This document shows positions 1 through 8,799 of a stretch of 51,428 bases of DNA, in pieces. How positions within the stretch are numbered: the stretch's first letter is position 1; each line of letters opens with the position of its first letter. The DNA is from Nitrospira sp. (GTDB lineage: Bacteria; Nitrospirota; Nitrospiria; Nitrospirales; Nitrospiraceae), in assembly GCA_024331095.1 (NCBI GenBank), contig JANDJE010000017.1, positions 1-51,428 on the forward strand. Direction: 5' to 3'. The translations under genes and the position numbers were made by a program. The notes under the pieces are model-generated. The model worked only from the letters and a program-made list of their open reading frames with translations, had not been told where the DNA came from and did no database searches.

Positions 1-2553
1 GACATTGTGCGTGACGTGCGGGAGCGGACGCAAATGTTGCACCTGACGATGGCGGGGTTGGAACACCAGGTGCAGATGCGGACCGCCGAGTTGGAAGAGC
101 GGGAAACGCTCTTGCGCGCCATTTTCGAAACGACGGTTGAGGGGATCGTGGTCATCAACGAACGGGGGCTGATCGAGATGGTCAATCCGGCAATCGAAAC
201 CCTGTTCGGCTACAAGCCGGAGGAGCTCATTGATCACAATGTGAGCATCTTGATGCCCGCTCCCTATGATCGGGAGCATGATGGCTATCTCAAAAATTAC
301 CTGACCACCGGCGTGAAGAAAATCATCGGCATCGGTCGCGAGGTCGTGGCGAAACGCAAGGATGGCTCGATCTTCCCCATTGACTTGTCCGTCGGGGAAA
401 TGATGATCAAGGGCACGCGCAAGTTCACCGGCATCATCAGGGACATCTCGGCCCGCAAGGATATAGAGAATCGATTGCGGGACAATGAATCACGCTATCG
501 GCTGACGTTGGAAGTCTCCACCGATGGTTTGTACGACTGGAACCTTCAAACCATGCAAGCCTCCTATGGTCCTCGTTGGATTCAGTTGTTGGGCCTTGAG
601 GGGCATGATATCCCCCTCAACAACGTGTATGACTGGAAAAATCGCGTGCATCCGGACGATCGCCCATGGGTCGAACGGGCGTTGACCGATCACTTGGAAG
701 GGAAGTCGGCGCAGTACTGCGTCGAACATCGGGTCCGGCATCGATCGGGCGAATGGAAATGGTTCGCGATGCGCGGCCAGGTGGTGGAGCGGGATCAGGC
801 GGGCAAGCCTCTTCGGATGATGGGCACGCTGACCGATATCACGGAGCGCAAGCAGGCCGAGGCCGAGTTGGCTCAGGCGGCGCAGGAGCTTCAGCGGAAA
901 AACAAAGAACTGGCCGAGGCACGGGACCGGGCGTTGGACGCGGCCAGGGCCAAGGCTGAGTTTCTGGCCACGATGAGCCACGAGATTCGGACCCCGATGA
1001 ACGGGGTGATCGGCATGACCAGCCTGCTGCTGGATACAGCTCTGTCCGGCGAGCAACGGGAGTATGCCGACACCATCCGCCGCTGCGGCGAACATCTCTT
1101 GGAGATCATCAATGATATTCTCGATTTCTCCAAGGCGGACGCGGGGAAGATGGAGTTGGAACAGATGGACTTCGATCTCCGCACGACGGTGGAGGAGACC
1201 GTGGCGTTGGTGGCCGAACGGGCCTATGCCAAGGGACTGGAGGTGGGCTGTCTGGTCCAGGCGTCCGTGCCGGAGAGGCTGCGGGGCGATCCCGGCCGTC
1301 TGCGCCAGATTCTGCTCAACCTGCTCGGCAACGCGATCAAGTTCACGGAACGGGGGGAAGTGTTCGTAGCGGTGGGGTTGGAACAGGAAGAGTCGGTCGC
1401 GGGCGGCGATGGGGTCGCGGTGCGGTTCGACGTGACGGATACCGGAATCGGGCTCACGCCGGAACAGCAGAACAAGCTCTTTCAACCCTTTACGCAGGCT
1501 GATGGTTCAACGACGCGGCAATACGGCGGGACAGGGCTGGGATTGGCCATTTGTAAGAAACTGGCGGAGCTGATGGGCGGACAGATCGGCGTCGTGAGCA
1601 CGGTCGGCGTCGGCAGCACCTTTTGGTTTACGGCGCGAGTGGGCGTCCCGGCGGATGATCACCGTCAGGCCCCCGCGGCGCTAGTTCGAGCTCCCGGCAA
1701 CCGGCGCATGCTCATCGTGGACGACCATGCGGTGAATCGAAGGATTCTTGAAGAGCAACTGGGCGCCCATGGCTATCGCTATGAGAGCGTGGATAATCCC
1801 TGTGAAGCGTTAGCTTGTCTGCGACGAGCCGCCGAGCGGGACGAGCCCTTCGACCTGGCGATTTTGGACATGCAAATGCCGGGGATGGATGGCATGCAAT
1901 TGGCGCGATGTATCAAGACCGATGAGCGGCTCAGCTCCACCCGGTTGGTCTTGCTCACCTCGCTGGGGCGGCGCGGAGACGCCAAACTCGCGCAAGAGGC
2001 GGGGTTTTCCGCTTATCTCACCAAACCGATCCGCCAATCGCAACTGCTCGATTGCCTTGCGCTCGTGCTGGCCGGTCCCGGTGCTCGCGACTCCGGTGCG
2101 GAGGGTTCTCAACCCGGCATCATTACCACTCACGTCGTCTCCGAAGTCCGTGCCGCGATGAGGGGCCATGTCTTGTTGGTGGAAGACAATCCCGTCAATC
2201 AAAAGGTGGCGGTCAAGATGCTCGAAAAATTGGGCTGTCGGGTGGACGTCGCGGGAAACGGCAAGGAAGCGGTCGAGGCGATGGAACGGATTCGCTATGC
2301 CCTCGTCTTCATGGACTGTCAGATGCCGGAAATGGACGGGTTTGAGGCGACCAGCGTCATCCGTGAGCGCGAGGGAGCCGACCGGCACACGCCGATCGTC
2401 GCCATGACCGCCAATGCCATGGCGGAAGATCGTGAACAGTGTTTGAAGGCGGGCATGGACGATTTCGTCAGCAAACCCGTCACCGCTCAGGCGCTCACCG
2501 CCGTCTTGAACCGTTGGTTGCCGAACGAAACGGCGACGCGAATGGCGGCCTAG
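1..2553 (+). CDS. Hybrid sensor histidine kinase, 5' end outside the window
   Basis: The frame is open from the first base, so the start and probably a membrane or HAMP sensor region lie upstream. A short coiled coil of the kind that follows a HAMP domain comes first. Two PAS domains follow (about residues 38-150 and 157-287, each ending in a DI(S/T)xRK/ERK linker). Next are a HisKA domain with [10 protein letters not shown] (phospho-acceptor His at about 327), a HATPase with DTGIGL and GGTGLGL boxes, and two receiver domains with phospho-acceptor Asp at about 623 (LDMQMPG) and 772 (MDCQMPE). No Hpt domain is present, so an external phosphotransfer protein or direct output from the second receiver is expected. 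The architecture resembles BarA/ArcB-type hybrid kinases. The signal sensed cannot be read from the sequence, and no cognate regulator is adjacent. Confidence 0.93.
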   Translation, partial: DIVRDVRERTQMLHLTMAGLEHQVQMRTAELEERETLLRAIFETTVEGIVVINERGLIEMVNPAIETLFGYKPEELIDHNVSILMPAPYDREHDGYLKNYLTTGVKKIIGIGREVVAKRKDGSIFPIDLSVGEMMIKGTRKFTGIIRDISARKDIENRLRDNESRYRLTLEVSTDGLYDWNLQTMQASYGPRWIQLLGLEGHDIPLNNVYDWKNRVHPDDRPWVERALTDHLEGKSAQYCVEHRVRHRSGEWKWFAMRGQVVERDQAGKPLRMMGTLTDITERKQAEAELAQAAQELQRKNKELAEARDRALDAARAKAEFLATMSHEIRTPMNGVIGMTSLLLDTALSGEQREYADTIRRCGEHLLEIINDILDFSKADAGKMELEQMDFDLRTTVEETVALVAERAYAKGLEVGCLVQASVPERLRGDPGRLRQILLNLLGNAIKFTERGEVFVAVGLEQEESVAGGDGVAVRFDVTDTGIGLTPEQQNKLFQPFTQADGSTTRQYGGTGLGLAICKKLAELMGGQIGVVSTVGVGSTFWFTARVGVPADDHRQAPAALVRAPGNRRMLIVDDHAVNRRILEEQLGAHGYRYESVDNPCEALACLRRAAERDEPFDLAILDMQMPGMDGMQLARCIKTDERLSSTRLVLLTSLGRRGDAKLAQEAGFSAYLTKPIRQSQLLDCLALVLAGPGARDSGAEGSQPGIITTHVVSEVRAAMRGHVLLVEDNPVNQKVAVKMLEKLGCRVDVAGNGKEAVEAMERIRYALVFMDCQMPEMDGFEATSVIREREGADRHTPIVAMTANAMAEDREQCLKAGMDDFVSKPVTAQALTAVLNRWLPNETATRMAA

Positions 2554-2874
2554 CCGCCCGAGGCTTCGTTCGGTTTCTCATCGGCCTGCACGGAACGGGC
2601 AGTCCCGCCGATGCGGTGGCGAAGCTTGCCTCTCCGATCCGAGCCCACCACCGCCGGATCACAAAGATCTTTCCCCCGGACCAGCCGACATCGTAGAATC
2701 GCCCTCCATTTGACTCTTGGTCGCACTCCGGCGATCGGCCGGCTGGATGCCGGTTGCGAAAGGGATGGAGCCGGGATCTCCGGCGCGGTGCCGCCTACGG
2801 CCAAGGCGCGCGTGCGAGCGCGCCGTTGATTCGAGGGGGAATGGCATGGGGAATGACGGCGGAACGGGGGGGCA
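2554..2874. other. Gene-free interval between the kinase and DUF1295 genes
   Basis: About 320 bases with no convincing gene, strong promoter or terminator. Short frames here are GC-rich noise. A G-rich stretch directly before base 2875 may serve as the ribosome binding site of the next gene. Confidence 0.5.
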
Positions 2875-3687
2875 ATGGACGCAGACAACGGGATGATCGA
2901 ATCGAATCCGCTTCCCCTCGTGCTGGAGGGCTACTTCGCCATGATGGTCGTCATGGTGATCCTATGGTTCGTGCAACGACGCATCAAAAACGCCGCGGTT
3001 GCGGAAGTCGGGTTTTGCCTGGGGCTGGTGTCCGTCGTCGCGGGCTATACCGTCCAAACCATCAGCGGGATCGAGCGGACGTTGTTGGTGCTGATGTTGG
3101 TGGTGCTCTATGCGGGCCGATTGGGGCACTACATTCTGGTCAATCGAGTGATCGGCAAAGAGGAAGACAGCCGGTATCGCCGCCTCCGAAAATCATGGGG
3201 CTCGTCGGAGGCGTTCAATATGTTTCTGTACTTCCAGATGCAAGCGGTGGCCGTGGCGGTGTTTTCCCTTCCGTTTCTCGTGGTTCTATGGAATCCCCGT
3301 CCTCCGACGTCGATGGTCGAAATGGTCGGCCTCTTGATCTGGGGGATCGCGGTGGCGGGCGAGGCGCGGGCCGATCGGCAATTGGCGCAATTTCGAGCCG
3401 ATCCGCGCAATGAAGGCCGTGTCTGCCGGGATGGGCTCTGGCGCTACTCACGCCATCCCAACTATTTTTTTGATTGGCTCCACTGGTGGTCCTACGTCGT
3501 CATGACGTTGGGGGCGTCCGGGTGGATCTTTAGCTGGGTCGGTCCGATCGTGATGGGGTGGCTGTTATTGAAGGTGACGGGGATCCCTCCCAACGAGACC
3601 GACGCGCTCGAACGATTCGGGGAGGACTATCGGACCTATCGCCTCAGCACCAATGCGTTTATTCCCGGCGCGCCAAAAAAGTTGTGA
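2875..3687 (+). CDS. DUF1295 / steroid 5-alpha-reductase-like integral membrane protein
   Basis: A 270-residue polytopic membrane protein with about six or seven hydrophobic segments, the usual length for DUF1295 proteins. The C-terminal half has the family signature: GLWRYSRHPNYF (Arg193-His194-Pro195-Asn196-Tyr197) followed by a Trp-rich membrane stretch and a terminal FGEDYRTYRLSTNAFIP segment. In relatives (steroid 5-alpha reductases, isoprenylcysteine methyltransferases, sterol reductases) this RHPNY-type motif takes part in cofactor binding. DUF1295 members are thought to act on lipids, but the substrate here is unknown. The start at 2875 follows a G-rich stretch; Met7 is an alternative. 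The gene stands alone and meets the lipoprotein gene tail to tail with only one base between them. Confidence 0.88.
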   Translation: MDADNGMIESNPLPLVLEGYFAMMVVMVILWFVQRRIKNAAVAEVGFCLGLVSVVAGYTVQTISGIERTLLVLMLVVLYAGRLGHYILVNRVIGKEEDSRYRRLRKSWGSSEAFNMFLYFQMQAVAVAVFSLPFLVVLWNPRPPTSMVEMVGLLIWGIAVAGEARADRQLAQFRADPRNEGRVCRDGLWRYSRHPNYFFDWLHWWSYVVMTLGASGWIFSWVGPIVMGWLLLKVTGIPPNETDALERFGEDYRTYRLSTNAFIPGAPKKL

Positions 3688-3688
3688 T

Positions 3689-3925
3689 TTACTGAGTCTT
3701 TTGGGAATTCAGTTCCGCCAATCGAGCCCGTGCAATGTCGGCTTCTTTGCTCTCGGGATAACGGGAGATGATCTCCTCGTAGATCTTCTTGGCATTATCG
3801 TAGTTCATGTGGCTTTCCTCGTACGCCGCGTTTTCGAACAGAACCCTGGCGTCGTTGCCGGGACAGCCCGCAAGCAGCAGAAGACCGAATGCGCAGACGA
3901 TCAAGGATGTCGTTCTCATAGCCAT
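3689..3925 (-). CDS. Small lipoprotein with a TPR-like helical hairpin
   Basis: A 78-residue protein with a lipoprotein signal peptide: a hydrophobic stretch followed by the lipobox LLAGC, with the lipidated Cys at about 21. The mature part (NYDNAKKIYEEIISRYPESKEADIARARLAEL) has the periodicity of one tetratricopeptide-like helix pair, as in short relatives of the BamD/YbgF group. It is far too short to be BamD itself. An AAGGAG-like ribosome binding site sits five bases before the chosen start. It probably lies in the cell envelope as a scaffold or adaptor, but no partner can be named. It may be co-transcribed with the regulator gene upstream on the same strand (29-base gap). Confidence 0.75.
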   Translation of the reverse strand: MAMRTTSLIVCAFGLLLLAGCPGNDARVLFENAAYEESHMNYDNAKKIYEEIISRYPESKEADIARARLAELNSQKTQ

Positions 3926-3953
3926 GGCCGCTCCTTCCGGGGGGCTATCCTAC

Positions 3954-4301
3954 TCACTTGCCGCCTGACTGTCCAGATGTTCCGACCGTCCTGTTGATCG
4001 AGTCGATTCCATAACGTGGAGCCGAGATACCCTCGCTGCGGCAAGCAGGGCAGCGGCCGGGCCTGGTCAGTTTCCTGCGCTCGCGAAACACAAATCCGCA
4101 ATCGAAACAGCTTGCGGGCTCCAGGACGAATCGCCGCATCCGGTCCCGCGCCAGGCTTTTGACGATATGAGGGAGGTGCTTTTCGACTTGGCGTTCCGGG
4201 ATGCCGAGCCGCTGGGCAAGCTGATAGGACGACATGCGGGTGTCGGCCAGCAGGTCCATGATGCGCCGGCGCACGGTGCGTTCGGGAGGCAACATGGACA
4301 T
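3954..4301 (-). CDS. HTH plus zinc-ribbon transcriptional regulator
   Basis: A 115-residue protein. The N-terminal half (about residues 8-50) reads as a winged-helix/ArsR-like DNA-binding region with RRRIMDLLADTRMSSYQLAQ and a second helix starting GIPERQVEKHL. The C-terminal half has two Cys pairs, CFDCG and CPACRSEG, forming a rubredoxin-like zinc ribbon. This matches the COG3357 group of predicted HTH/zinc-ribbon regulators, whose ligands and targets are mostly unknown. The likely role is a small cytoplasmic DNA-binding protein; the ribbon may be structural or may sense metal or redox state. It lies 28 bases upstream of the lipoprotein gene and about 70 bases downstream of the AEC transporter gene on the same strand. 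Confidence 0.75.
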   Translation of the reverse strand: MSMLPPERTVRRRIMDLLADTRMSSYQLAQRLGIPERQVEKHLPHIVKSLARDRMRRFVLEPASCFDCGFVFRERRKLTRPGRCPACRSEGISAPRYGIDSINRTVGTSGQSGGK

Positions 4302-4370
4302 TTATGGTAGGCGAACAGGGATGGAAATACCATGGGGCCACGGCTGTTCCGGCCGCTGTCGGACCGGTCA

Positions 4371-5303
4371 TCAAGCCGAATCCGTGAGCGTCCGAGCGAG
4401 AGTCGGCAGCCAGGGCAACAGGGCTACGCCGAGGCAGATCGACAAGGCCACGATCGAGGCGACGAGATCGTCGTCGAGCTTGGCTTCAGCGGCATAGATC
4501 ACCGCCATCACCGCCGAGGGCATCCCGGCGATCAGCAACACCGCCGCCCGTTCCAATCCCGTCAGTCCCAACAGCGCTGCGACCGCCCAGCCGATCAACA
4601 GCCCTCCGCCCATGCGCAGCGCTACGCCCAGACTTGTGAGCGGCCAGGTCTTTCTCAGGGCATGGATGCTGATCGAGAGGCCGAGCACCAGGCTCGCCAA
4701 CGGAATCGTCAGCCAATGAAGGGGCGTCAAAATCGACCGGAGTCCGTCCGGCAGGTGAAGCCCGCTGGCTTTCAAGGACACGATCGCGGTCAACGCCCAC
4801 AACGGCGGGGAGGCGACGAGGCGTCGCAACGTCTGGCCGAAGGATGCGCCGCCGGTTCCGTGCCGGAGCGCCATCGGATAGAGCACCGTGAGCGTGAGCG
4901 TCGTTTGGCCGAGATCGAACAAAATGGCCCGCGCCAGGCCTTCTTCGCCGAACGTGGCCAGCATGACGGGGAACGCGAAATAGATCGAGTTGATCGAGCC
5001 GACCGCCAAGGCAAAACCTCCCTGTGTCGGCCGTTCAAGAGCCAGGAAGCGGGCCAGGAGCCAGGCGACGGATGCGAGCGGCACCGTCACGAGCCAAGCG
5101 GCAAGCGGGAGTTTCCAGGCTGCGGGAGAGAACGTCACCCGGTCCAGCGAGATGAGAATCGTGGCCGGCAGGGTGATGGAGAACACGAACGTTCCCAGCC
5201 GCTCCGCGTGGCGTCTTCCCAACAGGCCGAACAGGCGCAGCAACGCGCCGATGACGAAGAGAAGGAGAAACAGCGAGAGGGGCGAGGATGTGGGCGAAAA
5301 CAT
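4371..5303 (-). CDS. AEC family (auxin efflux carrier-like) transporter
   Basis: A 310-residue protein of about ten hydrophobic segments and the usual AEC length. Family features include the early FLLLFVIGALLRLFG segment, the SITLPATILISL stretch and the paired C-terminal helices ending GMPSAVMAVIYAAEAKLDDD. AEC proteins are inner-membrane secondary carriers for small organic acids such as malate or malonate, and the family also includes plant auxin exporters. The substrate cannot be assigned here. It is followed on the same strand by the HTH/zinc-ribbon gene, which could be its regulator, though that is only positional. No good ribosome binding site is visible before the chosen start. Confidence 0.88.
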   Translation of the reverse strand: MFSPTSSPLSLFLLLFVIGALLRLFGLLGRRHAERLGTFVFSITLPATILISLDRVTFSPAAWKLPLAAWLVTVPLASVAWLLARFLALERPTQGGFALAVGSINSIYFAFPVMLATFGEEGLARAILFDLGQTTLTLTVLYPMALRHGTGGASFGQTLRRLVASPPLWALTAIVSLKASGLHLPDGLRSILTPLHWLTIPLASLVLGLSISIHALRKTWPLTSLGVALRMGGGLLIGWAVAALLGLTGLERAAVLLIAGMPSAVMAVIYAAEAKLDDDLVASIVALSICLGVALLPWLPTLARTLTDSA

Positions 5304-5467
5304 GGGAGAGGAGCGTAACAGAAATAGAGGGCGAAGATCCGCTCATCGGCACCTGCGCGACCACTTTTCAAACGCCATCGCCTTTGGTAGGCTAGTCAAG
5401 GCGGCGACAGAACGCCTCTGCAAGGATCTTTTAACTCGCCATCCCTGAGGTAGATGCCCGGAGGTAG

Positions 5468-5770
5468 ATGATGGGGATCTCCACCAGATTCTTCGCGATG
5501 CTGCGCATGATCGGCCGCCTGTGGTACGACCTCCCGCTGCTCGTCCGCTTGCTCCGGGCCTGGAAACAGGGGCGGTATCCCGGCCTCTCCGCCCGTACCC
5601 TCATGATCGTGGCGGGCGCCCTGCTCTATCTGTTGAGTCCGGTGGACCTCGTGCCGGATTTCATCCCCGGCGTCGGTGTGATCGACGATCTGGCCGTGCT
5701 GGCCCTCGTGCTCCAAAGCCTGGCTCAAGATCTCGCGGCCTTTCGGGCGTGGGAACAAAATCGTCGCTGA
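5468..5770 (+). CDS. DUF1232 (YkvA-like) small membrane-associated protein
   Basis: A 100-residue protein with the DUF1232 core: TLMIVAGALLYLLSPVDLVPDFIPGVGVIDDLAVLALVLQ. The SPVDLVPDFIPG(x)GxIDD motif is the hallmark of the family and forms a single re-entrant or transmembrane hairpin. The biochemical role of the family is not established. A GGAGG box lies a few bases upstream and suits either this ATG or the next one at 5471. The gene stands alone between the AEC transporter (divergent) and the accessory island. Confidence 0.85.
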   Translation: MMGISTRFFAMLRMIGRLWYDLPLLVRLLRAWKQGRYPGLSARTLMIVAGALLYLLSPVDLVPDFIPGVGVIDDLAVLALVLQSLAQDLAAFRAWEQNRR

Positions 5771-5887
5771 GCCCAGTGGCTATCACACAAGACCTGCTCT
5801 GCTGCTGATTGAGTGCTCTGAAGATCGCCGGAGAAGCCGGAAGGACGTTTCAAAGAGCGGCTCGTTCGGCGAGCGCGTGATCATAGG

Positions 5888-5910
5888 CAGGTATCCTATC
5901 GCCAGGTATC
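5888..5910. repeat. Short direct repeat upstream of the toxin-antitoxin pair
   Basis: CAGGTATC occurs at 5888-5895 and again at 5903-5910, 15 bases apart, each followed by a (C)TATC tail. The copies lie about 130 bases ahead of the Panacea-domain gene. The spacing is longer than one helical turn, so this is only a weak candidate operator. Confidence 0.35.
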
Positions 5911-6039
5911 TATCAGCTCAGCCCCTGTTGATATTCATTTGGGCCGATCGTTACAATCAATAGCCTCTTCGACCTGCCTGCTCGATACAGAATTTGAAAT
6001 AGTTTTGCGAATTGTCGGTCGTGGAGCTTAATACCTACC

Positions 6040-6609
6040 ATGGCAAGAGCTAAAGCAATAGCTCGTACTGGAAGACTCCGGGAGCGGGATTTTAAGAAGC
6101 TCAAAGCGCTCGCGCACTATATCTGCTCGAAGTGTCCCGACACGAATTTGTTGGGTGCCACGAAGCTCAATAAGATTCTTTGGTATGCGGATGCACTCTC
6201 GCTGGAGACTCGCGGGGAGCCGATAACGAGGGAAACTTACATCAAGCGACAATTCGGGCCTGTTCCTAAGCACATCTTGGAAATCATCAAGAAGCTGGAA
6301 GATGACGACGCGATCGCTGTTAAAAACACGCCCTTCCATAACTATGAGAAGCGAGAATTTGTTTCGCTCAAAAGACCCGATCTTTCCATGTTCACTCCGG
6401 ATGAAATCAGCTTGGTCGACGATGTAATCAGGGGAATTTGCTTCAACCACACTGCGACCTCCATCAGCCTTGCGTCCCATGACAGAATTTGGGAGTTGGC
6501 CGAGATCGGTGATGAATTGCCCCTGGAAACAATATTCGCATCAGACCTCGATGAGGTGACAGAGGCAGATGTCAAATGGGCCAAGGATGCATTGAGAAAA
6601 ACCGCCTAG
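6040..6609 (+). CDS. Panacea-domain (DUF4065, SocA/GepA-like) antitoxin candidate
   Basis: A 189-residue protein matching the DUF4065/Panacea family: LAHYICSKC, then TKLNKILWYADALSLETRG and ITRETYIKRQFGPVPKHILEIIKKLEDD, in the family order (small N-terminal helix, the KL.K.LwyaD motif, then the G.(I/V)...Y.....GP.p motif). Panacea domains are known as antitoxin modules paired with many unrelated toxins, and as the SocA and phage-associated GepA proteins. The next gene starts three bases after this stop, the tight coupling typical of toxin-antitoxin pairs. Base composition is visibly less GC-rich than in neighbouring genes, consistent with horizontal transfer. The protein is cytoplasmic. Confidence in the family is high and in the antitoxin role moderate. 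Confidence 0.82.
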   Translation: MARAKAIARTGRLRERDFKKLKALAHYICSKCPDTNLLGATKLNKILWYADALSLETRGEPITRETYIKRQFGPVPKHILEIIKKLEDDDAIAVKNTPFHNYEKREFVSLKRPDLSMFTPDEISLVDDVIRGICFNHTATSISLASHDRIWELAEIGDELPLETIFASDLDEVTEADVKWAKDALRKTA

Positions 6610-6612
6610 AGC

Positions 6613-6909
6613 ATGAAGGGGCCTCGAAGACTCCGCATCGCACCGGCCACTGAAGAATATCTTCGGGAGGAAGAAAAGAAAGATCCGCTAGTTCGAAAAG
6701 TGTTCAAGGGGTTGACCTGGCGCTTGATTCACGAAAAGGAAAACCCCGGTTACAGGCTTCCTGGCTACAACCCTCCCAAGTACATCATCCGCAAAGAGTA
6801 CCGTTTCCCTTTGCCCCGACTTTTCCGTCTTATCTATCAGATGAGCGAGAGCGAGGTCTTCATCGAGCTGGCTCAGGTGGTGGACTACGACGAGCAAGAG
6901 CGCTCATGA
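6613..6909 (+). CDS. Small RelE/ParE-like protein, probable toxin partner of the Panacea protein
   Basis: A 98-residue basic protein that begins three bases after the Panacea gene, so the two are almost certainly co-transcribed. The N-terminal half is helical and charged (ATEEYLREEEKKDPLVRKVFKGLTWRL). The second half has beta-strands resembling the end of a RelE/HigB fold: YRFPLPRLFRLIYQM, then SEVFIELAQVVDYDE. In RelE-family toxins the matching strands carry basic and Tyr/His residues used to cut ribosome-bound mRNA. The fold is inferred from pattern only, and no family name is certain. The alternative is a conserved hypothetical protein that always accompanies DUF4065 genes. Confidence 0.6.
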   Translation: MKGPRRLRIAPATEEYLREEEKKDPLVRKVFKGLTWRLIHEKENPGYRLPGYNPPKYIIRKEYRFPLPRLFRLIYQMSESEVFIELAQVVDYDEQERS

Positions 6910-7311
6910 TCGCCAGCGGCTGGAACGAAAGCGTTTGGAACTCTTGTTGCCTGTTTGCCCTGAGGGCGTTGCGTCTTGCAATCCAACCTCCGGGACCTCG
7001 GTTATGTTCGGGTGAATTCAGACCTGCTCCAGGGGGGCTCCGTGGAGTCTGACACGACCATTTATTTCCGACTGCTGTGAGCCCCTTTGAAAGCAGGAAC
7101 AAGAATAACGGAGTAGCTGCTCGGTCAGAGGCTTGTTTCCATGCCTCCGCGATCTTGGTGATGCGGGCTGCATTTTCGGCAAGGGGAGGGCTTCAGCGGT
7201 GTTTATCCGAGCGCGCCACTCTTGAGGATAGCCTACCACCGACCCCACGTTCTTCGACGGCCCACCCTCACTGTGTCCGCTTTCTCGTCGCTGTGATAGT
7301 CTCTTCATCCC
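6910..7311. other. 400-base gene-free interval after the toxin-antitoxin pair
   Basis: No coding region can be supported on either strand. Short frames exist (for example 7018-7329 on the minus strand) but have no ribosome binding site or recognisable family. The interval separates the low-GC island from the truncated DUF2127 gene and could hold a decayed gene end or an insertion boundary. No inverted repeats of insertion-sequence type were seen. Confidence 0.4.
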
Positions 7312-7680
7312 ATGACGGCGCACTCCCACCAGACCGGCCTCGTCTCAATCGCCCTGTCCAAGGTCATGAAGGGCCTGCTGCTGCTCATGGTCGGGTTGGG
7401 CTTGCTCGAATTGATGCACGCGGATCTGGCGACGTTGTTCTCCCGGCTGATCGAGGCGCTGCACCTGAACGCCGACTCGCGGATCATCCACGCGCTGGTG
7501 CTGCGGATAGATGCGCTCCAACCCCACAGCGTGCTCGTCGCAAGCCTTGTCGGTCTGGGCTATGCGGGCCTGTTCTTGGTGGAAGGAATCGGGCTCTGGT
7601 TTGTAACCTTCCTGCTGAATCTCCTCATCGTGCTCTACCTCGTCGTCCAGTTGAAGCATCATGCCCTGAATCACACGTGA
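7312..7680 (+). CDS. DUF2127 membrane protein, internally shortened
   Basis: A 122-residue membrane protein. The N-terminal 90 residues follow DUF2127: a KVMKGLLLLMVGLGLLEL first helix, then the LFSRLIEALHLNADSRIIH amphipathic stretch, then GLGYAGLFLVEGIGLW. In family members this last motif is normally followed by a charged RxxWAEY segment and another helix (about 30-35 residues) before the final hydrophobic helix. Here the sequence passes directly from EGIGLWF to VTFLLNLLIVLYLVVQL, the last helix. The protein is thus shorter than the usual 150-170 residues. This looks like an in-frame internal deletion, and function may be changed or lost. No clear ribosome binding site precedes the ATG. 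Confidence 0.72.
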   Translation: MTAHSHQTGLVSIALSKVMKGLLLLMVGLGLLELMHADLATLFSRLIEALHLNADSRIIHALVLRIDALQPHSVLVASLVGLGYAGLFLVEGIGLWFVTFLLNLLIVLYLVVQLKHHALNHT

Positions 7681-7841
7681 GGAAGCCCGGCTCTTTTGGG
7701 GCTTCTGCATGGGCGGCGTCTTGTGTCACCTCGGCCGCGCAGAAACGGTTCCATTCTCCGTTGAACTCGTCCTCGTTGACAGGCATTCTTATCAACCAGT
7801 AGGCTGCGCTCTTTTTTATTCTTATTATCAGGGAGGCCGCC

Positions 7842-8573
7842 ATGCCCATTGTTTCGGAGATTGCGCCGGATCTGTTCCGTATTTCGATTTACGTGCCGGA
7901 CATCGATTTGCACTTCAATCAGTTTCTGGTGCGCGATGAAGAGCCGCTGCTCTTTCACACGGGCCCCCGTGCGATGTTCGCCTCAGTGCGAGATGCCGTG
8001 GCCACAGTGCTGGATCCCGCGACGATCCGATGGATCGGGTTCAGCCACTTCGAAGCGGACGAATGCGGCAGTTTGCCCGAGTGGCAGCAAGTGGCGCCTC
8101 AGTCGACGGCGGTTTGCAGTCTGGTCGGCAAGTTGGTGAGCGTCGATGACTGCATGGCCCTGCGTCCGGCGCTTGGGATGAAAGACGGCGACGTGCTCAA
8201 CACCGGCGCGTATCGATTCCGGTTTTTGCACACGCCCCATGTCCCGCATTGCTGGGAGGCGGGGCTGCTGTTCGAAGAAACCCAGCGGACACTGTTGTGC
8301 TCGGATCTCTTCCATCAGGACGGCGATGTGGAGGCGGTGACGCAGTCTGATGTGCTAGGCCGGTGCCGGCAGGTGCTCGTGGAGTATCAGCGGGGGCCGT
8401 TGGCGAACTATCTGCCCTATTCGACGCTCACGGACCCGACCCTCCGACGACTGGCCGAGTTGCAGCCGAAGACGCTGGCGACCATGCATGGGTCCGTCTT
8501 CGTCGGCGACGGCGCCCGCGCGCTTCGGGACCTGGCGGTCATGTATAAAGAGGTGTTGGCGCCGGCATTGTAA
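7842..8573 (+). CDS. MBL-fold metallohydrolase of the oxygen-binding diiron (flavodiiron-like) type
   Basis: A 243-residue beta-lactamase-fold protein. It has the HxExD signature of the diiron domain of flavodiiron proteins (His69, Glu71, Asp73 in HFEADE), an HTPHVPH segment, the LLCSDLF Asp ligand and a late TMHGS His. The classic zinc hydrolase motif HxHxDH is not used, so an iron-based O2/NO-type reductase-like domain or another redox/hydrolytic role is more likely. No flavodoxin domain is attached, so electrons would have to come from a separate partner. The residue after Asp73 is Glu, not the His seen in many members, so the metal site may be altered. A GGGAGG ribosome binding site precedes the start. 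It stands alone about 225 bases ahead of hpnR. Confidence 0.85.
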   Translation: MPIVSEIAPDLFRISIYVPDIDLHFNQFLVRDEEPLLFHTGPRAMFASVRDAVATVLDPATIRWIGFSHFEADECGSLPEWQQVAPQSTAVCSLVGKLVSVDDCMALRPALGMKDGDVLNTGAYRFRFLHTPHVPHCWEAGLLFEETQRTLLCSDLFHQDGDVEAVTQSDVLGRCRQVLVEYQRGPLANYLPYSTLTDPTLRRLAELQPKTLATMHGSVFVGDGARALRDLAVMYKEVLAPAL

Positions 8574-8799
8574 AAGGCAGAAGGAAAACGTTGGCTTCAC
8601 GTCACGTTGTCCGCCGTCCCGTTTCAATGGTCTCACGCGCTGTTCCGCCTTGAACCTACACGATCGTTCTGTCACAATGCCCCGCCGCATCAGGTGTTTC
8701 GTCAGGGTCATCCGGCCGACCGGCCCGGCGTCGTGATTCATCCATCCCGATGATGGTGGATGCAGGCCGCACGTTGCGCAGACGAGGAGGGTTGAGGGT

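Noticed and set aside
490..1485. Long open frame on the minus strand inside the hybrid kinase gene
   Set aside because: It is antisense to clear HisKA and HATPase motifs, has His/Arg-rich composition typical of a GC-rich shadow frame, and lacks a family match or ribosome binding site.
4332..5318. Open frame of over 300 codons on the plus strand opposite the AEC transporter
   Set aside because: Low-complexity Gln/Arg/Glu-rich translation, fully antisense to a recognisable ten-helix membrane protein.
7018..7329. Minus-strand frame in the empty interval after the toxin-antitoxin pair
   Set aside because: No ribosome binding site, no recognisable domain, and it runs into the start of the DUF2127 gene; not enough to call even a pseudogene.
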